The notes beneath the pieces are model-generated. The model did no database searches. It was not told the DNA's origin and saw only the letters and a list, made by a program, of their open reading frames with translations. Of a DNA stretch of 64,000 nt, positions 32,178 through 41,137 are shown piece after piece. Both the position numbers and the translations under genes were made by a program. The number at the start of each line of letters is the position of its first letter. The first letter of the stretch is position 1. Origin of the DNA: Flavobacterium sp. JAS (GTDB lineage Bacteria; Bacteroidota; Bacteroidia; Flavobacteriales; Flavobacteriaceae); the NCBI RefSeq assembly GCF_020991455.1, contig NZ_JAJMOX010000013.1, positions 1 to 64,000 of the forward strand, in the 5' to 3' direction.

Positions 32178-34253
32178 TTATAATTCTTCTAAAACAGTAA
32201 ATCCCCAAGCTGGCAGGGTAATTTGGCTTTGTGATAGCTGTTTTTCATCTGTCAATAAAATTTTTGCTTTTGCGTAAGGATAAATAAATGATTTAGATTC
32301 TGCCGAGTAATTAAAATAGTAATGAATAACCTTGCCCAATTGATTTGTTCCTGATTTCACGACAATTGGAAACTTCAATTCCTGATCTTTTCCCCATAAA
32401 CCAGCATTTTTAACCGCTCCTTCAAGCACTTTTTCTGTAATTGATGCGGTTGCTCCAAAACCTATATAAGTAGCAATACCTTTTCCGTAATTATTTTGTG
32501 TTACTGCGGCATAAATTCCCCAAACCGGATGATCGTACCAAGCTAAAACTTTTGCTGTAGTTGGCACTAAAAATTCCATCCATTTCTCTGCTTTATTCTG
32601 CTCTGCTCCTACTTGAAACGGATCGCCTTTTAGACTTACCTTCTCAGGAACTGTAAATTCTGAATAAGTAATTCCACAAGCTTCACTAATAATTCCCGGC
32701 TGACGAACCACTCTTACTTTATTGTGTTCATCGGCAAATCCACTTTTAAAAGTATAAACAATATTTCCTCCATTCTTTACAAAATTATTCAAACGAACCA
32801 ATAAACTATCTGGCGCAGCATATAAAGCCGGTACGATAAGCAATTTGTAATTTTCTATTTGAGTGCTTGACGGATCAACAAAATCAACACCAACATTCAT
32901 CTTATAAAGAGCATCATACATTGGTCTCAAAGTGCCATTGTAACTTCCGGGGCCAAAAGAATTATATGCTGTCAAAGCCTCATTACTGAATAAAATAGCA
33001 ACATCATTTTTCTTTTTAAGATGAAGTAAATTTTGGCTTAACTTCTTAAAATCGGCACCAATGGTTTTTGCTTCGTCATAAGTTGGATTTGGTTCAAAAT
33101 CGTGACTCAACAATCCTTTCCAATACGTTTCTGCCGAATTGTGAATGGAATGCCAATGCCAATACGAAACCATATCTGCGCCAGAAGCCAAATGACTGAA
33201 AGCCTGTAATCGCAACTGACCCGGATAAGGAACCCATTCCGGAAACCCCTGTGCTTCTGTTTCGATTACAAAATAATTTTGTCCACCTTTCATGGAACGT
33301 GCAACATCGCCTCCAAAAGAAATTTCTAATCCAGTAAGCTTACTTTGCGATGGATGATAAATATCGACACCGGAAATGTCTAATACTTTTGACACAGCAA
33401 AATGATCTACTTCCGGCTGAATTCCGTATGAATGTCCCCACCAGTCAAAATCGAAATTCTGAGTAACAAACTGATCCGGTTTTTTGTATTCGCGTACAAT
33501 TTTAGATTGCCATCCTAAATATTCCGTAACCAAAGAGCGCTGGAATTTAGCAAACTCAGCATTCAGACTCGCATTGATACTTCCGTTTACAGACGGAAAA
33601 TCATTCCAATTATTAATTCTATTACTCCAATAATCCAAACCAAATATTTTGTTTAAATCGTCAAGCGAAGGATATTTGGCTTTCATATACGCCACAAATT
33701 GTGCTTGTACATTGGGACCGCTTGTTCCGTAGGCTTTGGTTTCATTATCAATTTGATATCCAATAATTGCGGGATGATCTTTAATATGTTCCAGCATTTT
33801 TCGGATTGCTTTTTCGGCATAGGCTCTAAAATGTTCGTTTGCAATATCCATATTCTGACGTGGACCATATTGATTTGGGCCTCTATTGGTAATCGCAAGT
33901 ACATCAGGATATTTTTTTACCAACCAGGTAGGAACTGCATAAGTTGGCGTTCCAATAATAACACTTATACCCGCTTTTTGCATGGCATTGAGCACACGAT
34001 CAATATGACTAAAATCGTAAATACCTTCCTGTGGTTCCATGGTGCTCCAGGTAGATTCAGCAATACGAACGACATTGATACCTGCTTCTTTCATCATTTT
34101 TACATCTTTATCAAGACGTTCATACGGCATATATTCATCATAATAAGCAACGCCATAAAGCAATTTATTCTGCTTTATTTGTGCAACAATCGAATTAAAA
34201 CTCAAAACAAACGTAAAAATAATACTTATAAAGAAAGGTGATCTTTTTTTCAT
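32178..34253 (-). CDS. Beta-galactosidase, GH42 family, exported
   Basis: The start at 34253 gives a clean signal peptide (MKKRSPFFISIIFTFVLSFNSIVAQ, residues 1-25) and 691 residues; the longer frame from 34313 puts 20 residues in front of it. The (beta/alpha)8 domain opens with LLYGVAYYDEYMP and EAGINVVRIAESTWSTMEPQEG. The acid/base Glu is in YQIDNETKAYG (Glu171 from this start) and the nucleophile region is FVIETEAQGFPEW (likely Glu331). A trimerisation domain with AILFSNEALTAYNSF and a C-terminal beta domain follow. It should release beta-galactose from oligosaccharides in the periplasm. It stands alone. Confidence 0.92.
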   Translation of the reverse strand: MKKRSPFFISIIFTFVLSFNSIVAQIKQNKLLYGVAYYDEYMPYERLDKDVKMMKEAGINVVRIAESTWSTMEPQEGIYDFSHIDRVLNAMQKAGISVIIGTPTYAVPTWLVKKYPDVLAITNRGPNQYGPRQNMDIANEHFRAYAEKAIRKMLEHIKDHPAIIGYQIDNETKAYGTSGPNVQAQFVAYMKAKYPSLDDLNKIFGLDYWSNRINNWNDFPSVNGSINASLNAEFAKFQRSLVTEYLGWQSKIVREYKKPDQFVTQNFDFDWWGHSYGIQPEVDHFAVSKVLDISGVDIYHPSQSKLTGLEISFGGDVARSMKGGQNYFVIETEAQGFPEWVPYPGQLRLQAFSHLASGADMVSYWHWHSIHNSAETYWKGLLSHDFEPNPTYDEAKTIGADFKKLSQNLLHLKKKNDVAILFSNEALTAYNSFGPGSYNGTLRPMYDALYKMNVGVDFVDPSSTQIENYKLLIVPALYAAPDSLLVRLNNFVKNGGNIVYTFKSGFADEHNKVRVVRQPGIISEACGITYSEFTVPEKVSLKGDPFQVGAEQNKAEKWMEFLVPTTAKVLAWYDHPVWGIYAAVTQNNYGKGIATYIGFGATASITEKVLEGAVKNAGLWGKDQELKFPIVVKSGTNQLGKVIHYYFNYSAESKSFIYPYAKAKILLTDEKQLSQSQITLPAWGFTVLEEL

Positions 34254-34417
34254 ACCGGTAAATATTTTTTTACGAATATAAATAAAAAAGTGTAAAAACA
34301 ACACTTTATACATTAACCCCTGACAAAGACATTATTGTAACAGAGAAAAAAGAGGGAAATTATTAAGTTGGCTTACCGAAAATTAGACAATTATTGATAT
34401 AAAAATATTTTATAAAA

Positions 34418-34446
34418 AAAGAGCTGATTTTTTAAATCAGCTCTTT
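34418..34446. terminator. Terminator after the NmrA-like gene
   Basis: AAAGAGCTGATTT (34418-34430) pairs perfectly with AAATCAGCTCTTT (34434-34446) around 3 bases. Confidence 0.85.
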
Positions 34447-34455
34447 CTATAAGAT

Positions 34456-35334
34456 TTAGAAACTTGCAGCAAATTCTTTTGCAAAATCTTCTAATTTCGT
34501 CTTTCCGTCAACAGAAATTTTATGGCTTAAAAAATCTTCCTGAATTTTTCCACTTCTTAAACCCGCTCCCATTTCTGTATATAATCCGGCCATTTCATCC
34601 GGTAATCCTGCCTGTTTCATTCCGCCAAGAGATTGTTCGTCTGTAAATTCTACCCACGGCAGCTCTGGTTTGCCAATTGCCAGACCTAAAACTTTTGCCA
34701 CTTCATTTGGCGTACGTACATCACTAATAATGTAACGAACATTCTTTCCTGTTGTTGTTTTTTGTAACTCTTCGGCTGCTGCAGTTGCAATATTTTCAGG
34801 ATGTACAAAAGGCATTTTTGTTTCTGCTGAATAATTGGCACCAATAATCCCCACTCCTTTTATCATCGGAACATCATTGTACAAATTCGTATAGAAAAAT
34901 CCGGCACGAAGAAAAGTAACCGATACATCTTCTAATGTTTCGTAGATTTTCTCAATATTGTGAAGTCCCGTAATTGGTCCAGTTCCGCCAGGTAAATCAG
35001 CGCCAATACTACTTAGCATTACAACACGTTTAACTCCCGCAGCTACAATTGCTTCTGCGATCGCTTTTCCGGCATCAGTCGTATTTGCAATGATATTTGA
35101 ACCTCCCATATTTGGCGGCGTTAACGCAAAAACAGCATCCGTTTCGGCAAATGTATTTTTCAAAAAAGCAGCATCACCAACAGATCCAATTGCAGCTTTT
35201 GCGCCCAAAGCTTCAATAGCTTCTACTCTATCTGGACTACTGCTAACTACAGTTACCTGATTTCCTGATGCGATAAGTTTCTGAGTCAAAGGTTTTCCGA
35301 TGTTTCCTAATGAACCTAAAATTGTAATTTTCAT
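34456..35334 (-). CDS. NmrA-like NAD(P)-binding oxidoreductase
   Basis: The 292-residue product starts with a Rossmann dinucleotide site (ITILGSLGNIGKPLTQKL, GxxGxxG) and has the layout of NmrA/atypical short-chain dehydrogenases: FALTPPNMGG, VVMLSSIGADLPGG, LRAGFFYTNL and PFVHPENIATAAAEEL. The Tyr-x-x-x-Lys motif of classical enzymes is not evident. Such proteins often act as quinone reductase-like enzymes or redox sensors. It is divergent from an HxlR regulator gene (100 bp between the starts), the usual partner, which probably controls it. Confidence 0.85.
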   Translation of the reverse strand: MKITILGSLGNIGKPLTQKLIASGNQVTVVSSSPDRVEAIEALGAKAAIGSVGDAAFLKNTFAETDAVFALTPPNMGGSNIIANTTDAGKAIAEAIVAAGVKRVVMLSSIGADLPGGTGPITGLHNIEKIYETLEDVSVTFLRAGFFYTNLYNDVPMIKGVGIIGANYSAETKMPFVHPENIATAAAEELQKTTTGKNVRYIISDVRTPNEVAKVLGLAIGKPELPWVEFTDEQSLGGMKQAGLPDEMAGLYTEMGAGLRSGKIQEDFLSHKISVDGKTKLEDFAKEFAASF

Positions 35335-35384
35335 ATCTTATTATTTTTTATGGTATAATTGTTTTTTATTATCTGCAACAAAGG

Positions 35385-35417
35385 TATATTTGCACTTACT
35401 TTTACACAAGTACTTAC
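35385..35417 (+). promoter_or_regulatory. HxlR promoter with downstream repeat operators
   Basis: TATATTTG (35385-35392) is a perfect -7 box. Two copies of ACTTAC (35394-35399 and 35412-35417) lie just after it, the second overlapping the palindrome AAGTACTT (35408-35415). They would sit at the transcription start, a position fit for autorepression. Confidence 0.5.
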
Positions 35418-35433
35418 CCTAAAGTATGCGCAA

Positions 35434-35814
35434 ATGACAGCAATCAAAGAATCCTCGACAATTCAGGAAAATAAGCAATATGCCTTAGATACATGCCCTG
35501 TAACGTATGTTATGGAAAAAATTGGCGGCTATTGGAAACCTATTATTATATATCATCTTTCTGGCGGAAGTAAACGCTATAGCGAATTAAAAAGAGCTAT
35601 TCCGGCAGTGACAGAGAAAATGTTAATTCAGCATTTAAAACAGCTCGAGACTGATAATCTTGTTATTAGAGAAGCAAAACCGGTTGTTCCGCCTTTTGTA
35701 ACCTATCGTTTGAGCGCTGCCGGAAGTGGGCTAATGCCAGTTATCGAAGCAATGGCAACCTGGGCTTTTAAGGATAAAGAAGATGGGTTTAACGAAACCT
35801 CATCTGGACTGTAG
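35434..35814 (+). CDS. HxlR-family transcriptional regulator
   Basis: The start at 35434 (MTAIKESSTIQENKQ) is chosen over 35359 because the -7 box at 35385 would place transcription near 35398. This gives 126 residues. The winged helix is clear: VMEKIGGYWKPIIIYHLSGGSKRYSELKRAIPAVTEKMLIQHLKQLETDNLVIRE. A Cys just before the first helix (LDTCPVTYV) occupies the position used for thiol sensing in YodB/QorR-type HxlR proteins. It is divergent from the NmrA-like gene and most likely regulates it in response to electrophiles or disulfide stress. Confidence 0.88.
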   Translation: MTAIKESSTIQENKQYALDTCPVTYVMEKIGGYWKPIIIYHLSGGSKRYSELKRAIPAVTEKMLIQHLKQLETDNLVIREAKPVVPPFVTYRLSAAGSGLMPVIEAMATWAFKDKEDGFNETSSGL

Positions 35815-35864
35815 TTTTTGTGTAAATTGGTATAGAAAATTGGTCCACTACAACAATACTTTTG
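35815..35864 (+). promoter_or_regulatory. Promoter region of the first azoreductase gene with a MocR-type candidate site
   Basis: TACTTTTG (35857-35864) fits the -7 box. Upstream are the direct repeats AAATTGG (35824-35830 and 35837-35843). The 16-mer TTTTTGTGTAAATTGG (35815-35830) is nearly identical to TTTTTATATAAATTGG before doxX (38632-38647). Confidence 0.5.
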
Positions 35865-35882
35865 TATAAAAATTTTATTCAA

Positions 35883-36521
35883 ATGAAGAAAGTATTAGTT
35901 TTAAATTCAAGTGCCAGAAAACATAATTCTAAAAGCAGAAAACTTACCGAAGTATTTACAGAACACTGGAAAAACATCCATAATGACCTTATCAATTATC
36001 GGGATTTAAGCGAAAGTCACGTTCCTCACATCAACGAGAATTGGATTGCAGCGGCTTTCAAACCGGAAGTTTCGCGGTCCTTGCAAGAAATTGAGGCCTT
36101 AAAAATAAGCAATGAATATATTGCCGAATTACGCGAAGCCGACGTTATTGTAATTGGTGCGCCTATGTACAATTGGTCTATTCCGAGTACGCTTAAAGCT
36201 TATATTGATCAAATTTTGAGGGTTAATGAAACCTGGAAACTTAATACGGAGAATATTCAGAATCCGTATATTGGTTTGCTTGAAAACAAAACTGTATTTT
36301 TATTGCTTTCCAGAGGCGCTCAGGGTTATGAAAAAGGAGAATATAACGAGCACATGAATTTTCAGAGCAATTATCTAAAAACCGTTTTTAATATTATTGG
36401 CATTACAAATATTCATACCGTTGCCGTAAACGGAGAAAGTTTTGATCCCGAAAAATATCAGCAATCTATACATGATTCACATCAAGCTATAAAAACACTG
36501 ATTGAAAACGAATTAAACTGA
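35883..36521 (+). CDS. FMN-dependent NADH azoreductase-like flavoprotein
   Basis: Starting at 35883 (MKKVLVLNSSARKHNSKSRKL) rather than 35862, because the -7 box lies at 35857-35864, gives 212 residues. The flavodoxin-like fold is shown by the phosphate-binding NSSARKHNSKS, GAPMYNWSIPSTLKAYIDQILR (FMN ring contacts) and LLSRGAQGYEKGEY. AzoR enzymes reduce quinones and azo compounds with NAD(P)H in the cytoplasm. It is close to GNAT, MocR and DoxX genes that may be under the same regulator. A second, less similar azoreductase is at 49819-50430. Confidence 0.87.
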   Translation: MKKVLVLNSSARKHNSKSRKLTEVFTEHWKNIHNDLINYRDLSESHVPHINENWIAAAFKPEVSRSLQEIEALKISNEYIAELREADVIVIGAPMYNWSIPSTLKAYIDQILRVNETWKLNTENIQNPYIGLLENKTVFLLLSRGAQGYEKGEYNEHMNFQSNYLKTVFNIIGITNIHTVAVNGESFDPEKYQQSIHDSHQAIKTLIENELN

Positions 36522-36528
36522 TTTTATT

Positions 36529-36627
36529 AAACACGAATTTCACAAATTTACACGAATTCTTTCGTGAAATTAATTAAGAACCAAATTTACCATTTCAATT
36601 AGTGTAAATTTGTGAAATTCGTGTTTA
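36529..36627. repeat. Long inverted repeat, 30-bp arms
   Basis: Arms 36529-36558 and 36598-36627 match at 29 of 30 positions (start AAACACGAATTTCACAAATT). It fills the gap between the convergent azoreductase and GNAT genes and can also end transcription from both sides. Confidence 0.85.
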
Positions 36628-36630
36628 AAA

Positions 36631-37071
36631 TTACTTCTTTAATCGATTAGCCAAATGAACAGCGGTCAATTCAAATCCGTTTTTTAAATATACTTTTTGG
36701 GCTGTATTGTTTGTAAAACCTGTGTCCAGAACTACAGCTTCTTTATTGAGCGAAATCGCGACCTCTTTTACATGATTTAATAATTGAGTAGCAAAACCTT
36801 TTCCTCTATACTCTTCCAGCGTGCACAAATCATCAATATAAATAATGTTTCCGCTATGCAAAGAAGTCATAATTCGGTATCCAGCAAAAGCAGCGACCTT
36901 ATCACTATCCATGATTCCGGCGATGCTGTACTTTTCGTTTTGCATCATTTCTGCAATAGTTGCGTTCCAGTTATTCTTATCCAAATGTGGTCTTAAAACA
37001 TAAGCTACATCCCAACATTGATTGATTTCTGTTGTTGTTTCGATTTTTTTAATCTGATAAATAGACTCCAT
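36631..37071 (-). CDS. GNAT-family N-acetyltransferase
   Basis: The 146-residue product is a single GNAT domain: YQIKKIETTTEINQCWDVAYVLRPHL at the start, IIYIDDLCTLEEYRGKGFATQLLNHV with the acetyl-CoA loop (RGKGFA), and VLDTGFTNNTAQKVYLKNGFE at the C-terminus. Substrate unknown. A -7 box TAATTTTG (37088-37095, minus strand) gives a short leader of about 11 bases. It lies downstream of the MocR gene on the same strand with an 82-bp gap and its own promoter. Confidence 0.87.
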   Translation of the reverse strand: MESIYQIKKIETTTEINQCWDVAYVLRPHLDKNNWNATIAEMMQNEKYSIAGIMDSDKVAAFAGYRIMTSLHSGNIIYIDDLCTLEEYRGKGFATQLLNHVKEVAISLNKEAVVLDTGFTNNTAQKVYLKNGFELTAVHLANRLKK

Positions 37072-37153
37072 AATTGTGTTTTTTATACAAAATTAGGCCA
37101 GAGATCAGAATGTAAAATACCCCAATTCTAAAATCGATAGTAGTCCAGAAGTC

Positions 37154-38620
37154 TTATTGAAGTACGTTTTTCAGAATAACTAATGCTTTTTCCATTTCAA
37201 TTTCGGTCAAAGAAGCAAATCCCATTCGAATTGCATTTGGAGAGAAATTATCGTTTTTGTAAAAATTGCCGTTACTAATCGAAAGTCCTTTTTTAGCGGC
37301 TTCATCAGACATTTTTATCAAATTAATGTTGTCGTTAAAATTCGCCCAAACTGCCAATCCGCCTTCGGGAATCCTGAATTCTATTTCGTTTTTAAAATCA
37401 GAAGTCAGAAGTTCACAAAAATGATTTCGGCGTTGTTTGTAGATTTTTAATGATTTTCTGAAATGCCTTTCCATTTCTCCATTTTCAAACATTATTGCAA
37501 AAGCTTCTTCGAGAAGTGTATCACCTTGTCTGTCAATCATTTTTCGTAAAGATGCCGTTGCTTCAATAAACGCTGGTGGTCCAACCATAAAACCAATTCG
37601 CAGGGCGGGTGCAAAAGTTTTTGAAATCGATCCAATATAAATCACATTCTGATTGTGATCAATACTCGCCAACGGCAAATAAGGTTTGTTATCATAATGA
37701 AAATCAAAATCGTAATCGTCTTCTATAATTGCAAAACGATATTCTTTGGCAAGATTCAATAGTTTTAAGCGGCGCTCCATACTCATCGTTACTCCCGTTG
37801 GACAATGGTGGTGTGGAATAATATAGACTGCTTTTATCTTTTTGTGTTTCAGGACTTCCTGCAAATAATCAACGTCCATTCCGTTATCGTCTATTGGAAT
37901 TCGTTCTAAATTTGCGCCACGATATTTAAAAGTATCATCGGCAGTTGTAAAACTCGAAACACCAACAGCAATCGTATCATTTGGATTTAGAATTAACTGC
38001 GACGCCAGATAAATTCCCATTTGGCTGCCTTTTGTAATAATAATATTTTCGGGCGAAACCACTAAACCACGTGTGTTCGAAAGATAATTGCAAATCGCAA
38101 TACGAAGATTTTCAGATCCCATTGTACTACCGTATTTCAGGAAATTTTTACCGTAAAACTTTCTGGATAAACTTCGGTATTCCCGCATTAATTGGTCTAT
38201 CGGCGCTAAGCGAACATCGGGAAAACCATCATCTATAACAATAGGATCTTTATGAATGGATGTACTGGAAAGGGTAATTTCTTTCTCAAAGTTATTCGTC
38301 CATAAAAAACCTTCCTGAAACTGACTTTTATTGATTTCCGGCAATTTTACTTTTGAAATTATAGGCAATTTCGAAAGTACAAAAACGCCTTTCCGATCTA
38401 CAGATTCTGCCCAACCCTGACTAATTAATTCTTCATAAGCCAACTTAACCGTATTTCTATTAATCCCAATTAATTCTGATAAAACACGGGAACTCGGCAA
38501 CGCATCTGACGGTTTTAATGTTCCATTGGTTATTAATGAAATAAAGGTATTGCACACTTGTATATAAAGTGTGATCGACGATTGGCGATCAATTTGAATT
38601 AAAGATTTATACGGTAACAT
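37154..38620 (-). CDS. MocR-type regulator (GntR DNA-binding domain fused to aminotransferase)
   Basis: The 488-residue product has an N-terminal GntR winged helix (about 10-80: TLYIQVCNTFISLITNGTLKPSDALPSSRVLSELIGINRNTVKLAYEELISQG) and a C-terminal fold-type I aminotransferase domain (about 120-480) with IYIGSISKTFAPALRIGF, whose Lys binds PLP. This is the MocR/PdxR architecture. PdxR regulates vitamin B6 synthesis, but here the neighbours are doxX, azoR-like and GNAT genes, so the regulated function differs. A -7 box TAACTTTG (38652-38659, minus strand) lies upstream, next to the shared 16-mer motif. Confidence 0.93.
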   Translation of the reverse strand: MLPYKSLIQIDRQSSITLYIQVCNTFISLITNGTLKPSDALPSSRVLSELIGINRNTVKLAYEELISQGWAESVDRKGVFVLSKLPIISKVKLPEINKSQFQEGFLWTNNFEKEITLSSTSIHKDPIVIDDGFPDVRLAPIDQLMREYRSLSRKFYGKNFLKYGSTMGSENLRIAICNYLSNTRGLVVSPENIIITKGSQMGIYLASQLILNPNDTIAVGVSSFTTADDTFKYRGANLERIPIDDNGMDVDYLQEVLKHKKIKAVYIIPHHHCPTGVTMSMERRLKLLNLAKEYRFAIIEDDYDFDFHYDNKPYLPLASIDHNQNVIYIGSISKTFAPALRIGFMVGPPAFIEATASLRKMIDRQGDTLLEEAFAIMFENGEMERHFRKSLKIYKQRRNHFCELLTSDFKNEIEFRIPEGGLAVWANFNDNINLIKMSDEAAKKGLSISNGNFYKNDNFSPNAIRMGFASLTEIEMEKALVILKNVLQ

Positions 38621-38631
38621 CTGGGCTGTGG

Positions 38632-38659
38632 TTTTTATATAAATTGGCTCACAAAGTTA
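38632..38659. promoter_or_regulatory. mocR/doxX divergent control region
   Basis: The motif TTTTTATATAAATTGG (38632-38647) sits just after the expected mocR transcription start and in front of the doxX promoter. The mocR -7 box TAACTTTG is at 38652-38659 on the minus strand; TACTTTTA (38673-38680) may be the -7 box of doxX. Confidence 0.5.
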
Positions 38660-38698
38660 CCCAACATCTTTTTACTTTTACATAAAAGATTTATCCAA

Positions 38699-39142
38699 AT
38701 GAAAAATATAACAATACCACAAGCCGGTTTAATTTTAAGGATCGTTTTAGGAATTACCATGTTATCTGCAGTTGCAGATCGTTTTGGACTTTGGGGCGCG
38801 CCCGGAGATCCGGGAGTTGCATGGGGAAACTGGGAGAATTTTATTGCCTACACCCAAACCTTAAATTCTTTTGCCAGTAAATCTGTGGCGGGAATATTGG
38901 GCGCTTTGGCTACCTTTTTAGAAATTGTCTTGGGTATCTTCCTAATCATCGGATTCAAAACCAGAATCGTTGCTTTTGGAACTTCAGGATTAATGCTGCT
39001 TTTTGCTTTAAGTATGGCGATTTCGGTTTCTATAAAAGCCCCTTTCGATTATTCAGTTCTGACAAGTTCTGCCGCAGCATTATTACTTTCTACAATAGAA
39101 AGAACTTCTTTTGCCTTTGATAACAAATTCAGGAAAATATAA
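38699..39142 (+). CDS. DoxX-family membrane protein
   Basis: The 147-residue product has four predicted membrane helices and the DoxX start motif AGLILRIVLGITMLSAVADRFGLWG. The middle GNWENFIAYTQTLNSFASKSVAGILG and later IFLIIGFKTRIVAFGTSGLM fit the family. DoxX proteins are quinone- or thiol-linked inner-membrane proteins of mostly unknown function, some linked to oxidative stress. It is divergent from the MocR gene with 78 bp between starts, so MocR is its probable regulator. Confidence 0.87.
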   Translation: MKNITIPQAGLILRIVLGITMLSAVADRFGLWGAPGDPGVAWGNWENFIAYTQTLNSFASKSVAGILGALATFLEIVLGIFLIIGFKTRIVAFGTSGLMLLFALSMAISVSIKAPFDYSVLTSSAAALLLSTIERTSFAFDNKFRKI

Positions 39143-39164
39143 AACACTATATAAACTAATTTTT

Positions 39165-39200
39165 AAAAAGCCCTGAAAGTTCATTCTTTCGGGGCTTTTT
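39165..39200 (+). terminator. doxX terminator
   Basis: AAAAAGCCCTGAAAG (39165-39179) pairs with CTTTCGGGGCTTTTT (39186-39200) around 6 bases. A further 259 bases to the next gene hold nothing recognised. Confidence 0.85.
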
Positions 39201-39459
39201 GGCGTTTTGTAGTTTTAATTATTTGAAGTTAACCAAACCTTTCCCAATTCAAAAAAGGCAAATTCTGATTTACATCTTAAAAAACTGATATCATGTTATT
39301 TAAAAAATAATTCGTCATAAAAAACTTATCAATTCTAATATAATTTTAATAAATTTAACAGTAAATTATAAGGTACAGAATCCTTTGTGTTAGCCTACTT
39401 TATAAAATATCCTTTATTTCCAAATAAGCATAAGCCAACAAATTAAAAATTCCAGATTT

Positions 39460-41061
39460 ATGAAAAGAACTATTTTGATTAAAAGAATTTCGCTTGCTTT
39501 CCTTTTTATTATTTGCTGCCAAAAAATATCGGCGCAGGCAACACCACTAAGTAAGGCAAAACCAATACCAGGAAAAGAAAACTGGCAACCGGCTGTTCCA
39601 AATCCTGAACAGGATAAAATAGCCGTCGATAAACTGGCTGCACTTAAAAAGAAAACTGGAAAAAAGCCGAATATTATCTGGTTCTTAATTGATGATATGG
39701 GCTGGGGAGATCCCGGATTTAATGGCGGAGGAGCTTCAATTGGAGCTGCAACCCCCAACATGGATCGATTGGCAAAAGAAGGATTATTGTTGAGTTCTAC
39801 TTATTCACAGCCAACCTGCACACCTACCCGATCTGCTATTTTAACGGGACGTATTCCTGCTCGAACTGGACTTACAAGACCTATTTTGGCAGGTGATGTT
39901 TTGACAGCAAATCCTTGGGCAGATGAGATTAGTTTACCTAAAATATTGAGTCAATCCGGTTATAAAACAGTTCTTACCGGAAAATGGCATGTGGGTGAAT
40001 TAGAAGGAATGCGCCCTTTTGAAATTGGTTTTGACGAATACTACGGTTATTATGCTGCCGAAAAAGAAATCACTCAATCTTTTGACAAAAGACGTTATCC
40101 TGACTTGGTTTTAGATCCTTTTAAATTGGAAGCTTACAATAAAATGGGAGCTTCTAAAGATTTAGTTTATGGGAAAAAAGGCGGAAAAGAGGAACTAATT
40201 AAAGCTACAACAAGCACAGAAGATATTGCAGAAGCGGATCAGACTCTGGAAGCTTTTTCGATTAAAAAAATCAAAGAATTTGCCAAATCCGGAGAGCCTT
40301 TCTTTATAGAACATGCTTTTATGAAAGTGCATACAGACAATTGGGCTTCAAAAAAATATGAAGGAAAAAGTGATAGTAAATATCCATACAAAGATGGCGT
40401 TGTTGAAGTTGATGGCATTATTGGAGAAATTGTAGCCGAACTTGAAAAAAACGGCTTACTTGAGAACACTTTTATTTTTATAACTTCTGACAATGGTCCG
40501 CAGGGAGATTCATGGCCAGACGGTGGTTACACACCTTTTAGAGGTACAAAAGGATCTGCTTGGGAAGGTGGAACACGTGTTCCGGGTGTTGCATACTGGA
40601 AAGGAATGATCACACCAGGACGCCAAAGTGCACAATTATTTGATTTAATGGATTTATACAATACTAGTGCTTACATTGCTGGCGCTTTTGACAAAATCCC
40701 AACCGATCGCCCAATTGATGGTATTAATCAAACTTCGTTTTTATTGGCTGATAACGGGGTTTCGAATCGCGACCGGGTTTATACTTGGGTTGAAACGCAA
40801 TTAATGTCGATTCGTCTTCATGAATATAAAATGTATTTTAATATCACAGAATCTCAAGATCCGCATTTGATGATCGATCAGTCTACGGTAACCAAAACCG
40901 GACTAGCACCATGGTTATTCAACTTATACATTGATCCAAAAGAAACCCGAGTTGTAGGTCACGCCCTCAACGCCTGGACGGCTCCAATGGCAGCCGAAGC
41001 AAAATATCACGCTGCCTCTTTTGTAAAATTTCCTCCTAAAAAAGTAGGATTAGGACAGTAA
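39460..41061 (+). CDS. Type I sulfatase (second in the window), exported
   Basis: The 533-residue product has a signal peptide (residues about 1-26, ending KISAQ). The core shows metal ligands Asp78/Asp79 (FLIDDMGWGD), the formylglycine motif CTPTRSAILTGR with Cys120, a conserved GKWHVGE, and SDNGPQGDSWPDGGYTPFRGTKGSAWEGGTRVP with the late metal and substrate residues. It resembles arylsulfatase A-like enzymes. It should remove sulfate from an unknown ester in the periplasm after maturation of Cys120. It is only about 25% similar by eye to the 800-residue sulfatase at 18339, so the two are not recent duplicates. It is monocistronic. Confidence 0.93.
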   Translation: MKRTILIKRISLAFLFIICCQKISAQATPLSKAKPIPGKENWQPAVPNPEQDKIAVDKLAALKKKTGKKPNIIWFLIDDMGWGDPGFNGGGASIGAATPNMDRLAKEGLLLSSTYSQPTCTPTRSAILTGRIPARTGLTRPILAGDVLTANPWADEISLPKILSQSGYKTVLTGKWHVGELEGMRPFEIGFDEYYGYYAAEKEITQSFDKRRYPDLVLDPFKLEAYNKMGASKDLVYGKKGGKEELIKATTSTEDIAEADQTLEAFSIKKIKEFAKSGEPFFIEHAFMKVHTDNWASKKYEGKSDSKYPYKDGVVEVDGIIGEIVAELEKNGLLENTFIFITSDNGPQGDSWPDGGYTPFRGTKGSAWEGGTRVPGVAYWKGMITPGRQSAQLFDLMDLYNTSAYIAGAFDKIPTDRPIDGINQTSFLLADNGVSNRDRVYTWVETQLMSIRLHEYKMYFNITESQDPHLMIDQSTVTKTGLAPWLFNLYIDPKETRVVGHALNAWTAPMAAEAKYHAASFVKFPPKKVGLGQ

Positions 41062-41114
41062 TTTTTTTTAGCCACAGATTGAAATGTGATTTTTGATTTG
41101 TGTTGTATATAGAA

Positions 41115-41137
41115 GCTCCCCTTTTGGGGAGTTTTTT
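41115..41137 (+). terminator. Sulfatase terminator
   Basis: CTCCCC (41116-41121) and GGGGAG (41126-41131) pair around TTTT, followed by six T. Confidence 0.75.

Noticed and set aside
33699..34241. 180-codon plus-strand frame antisense to the GH42 gene
   Set aside because: The GH42 frame is complete with active-site motifs; the antisense product has no domain and is rich in Cys, Phe and Ile as expected from complement codons.
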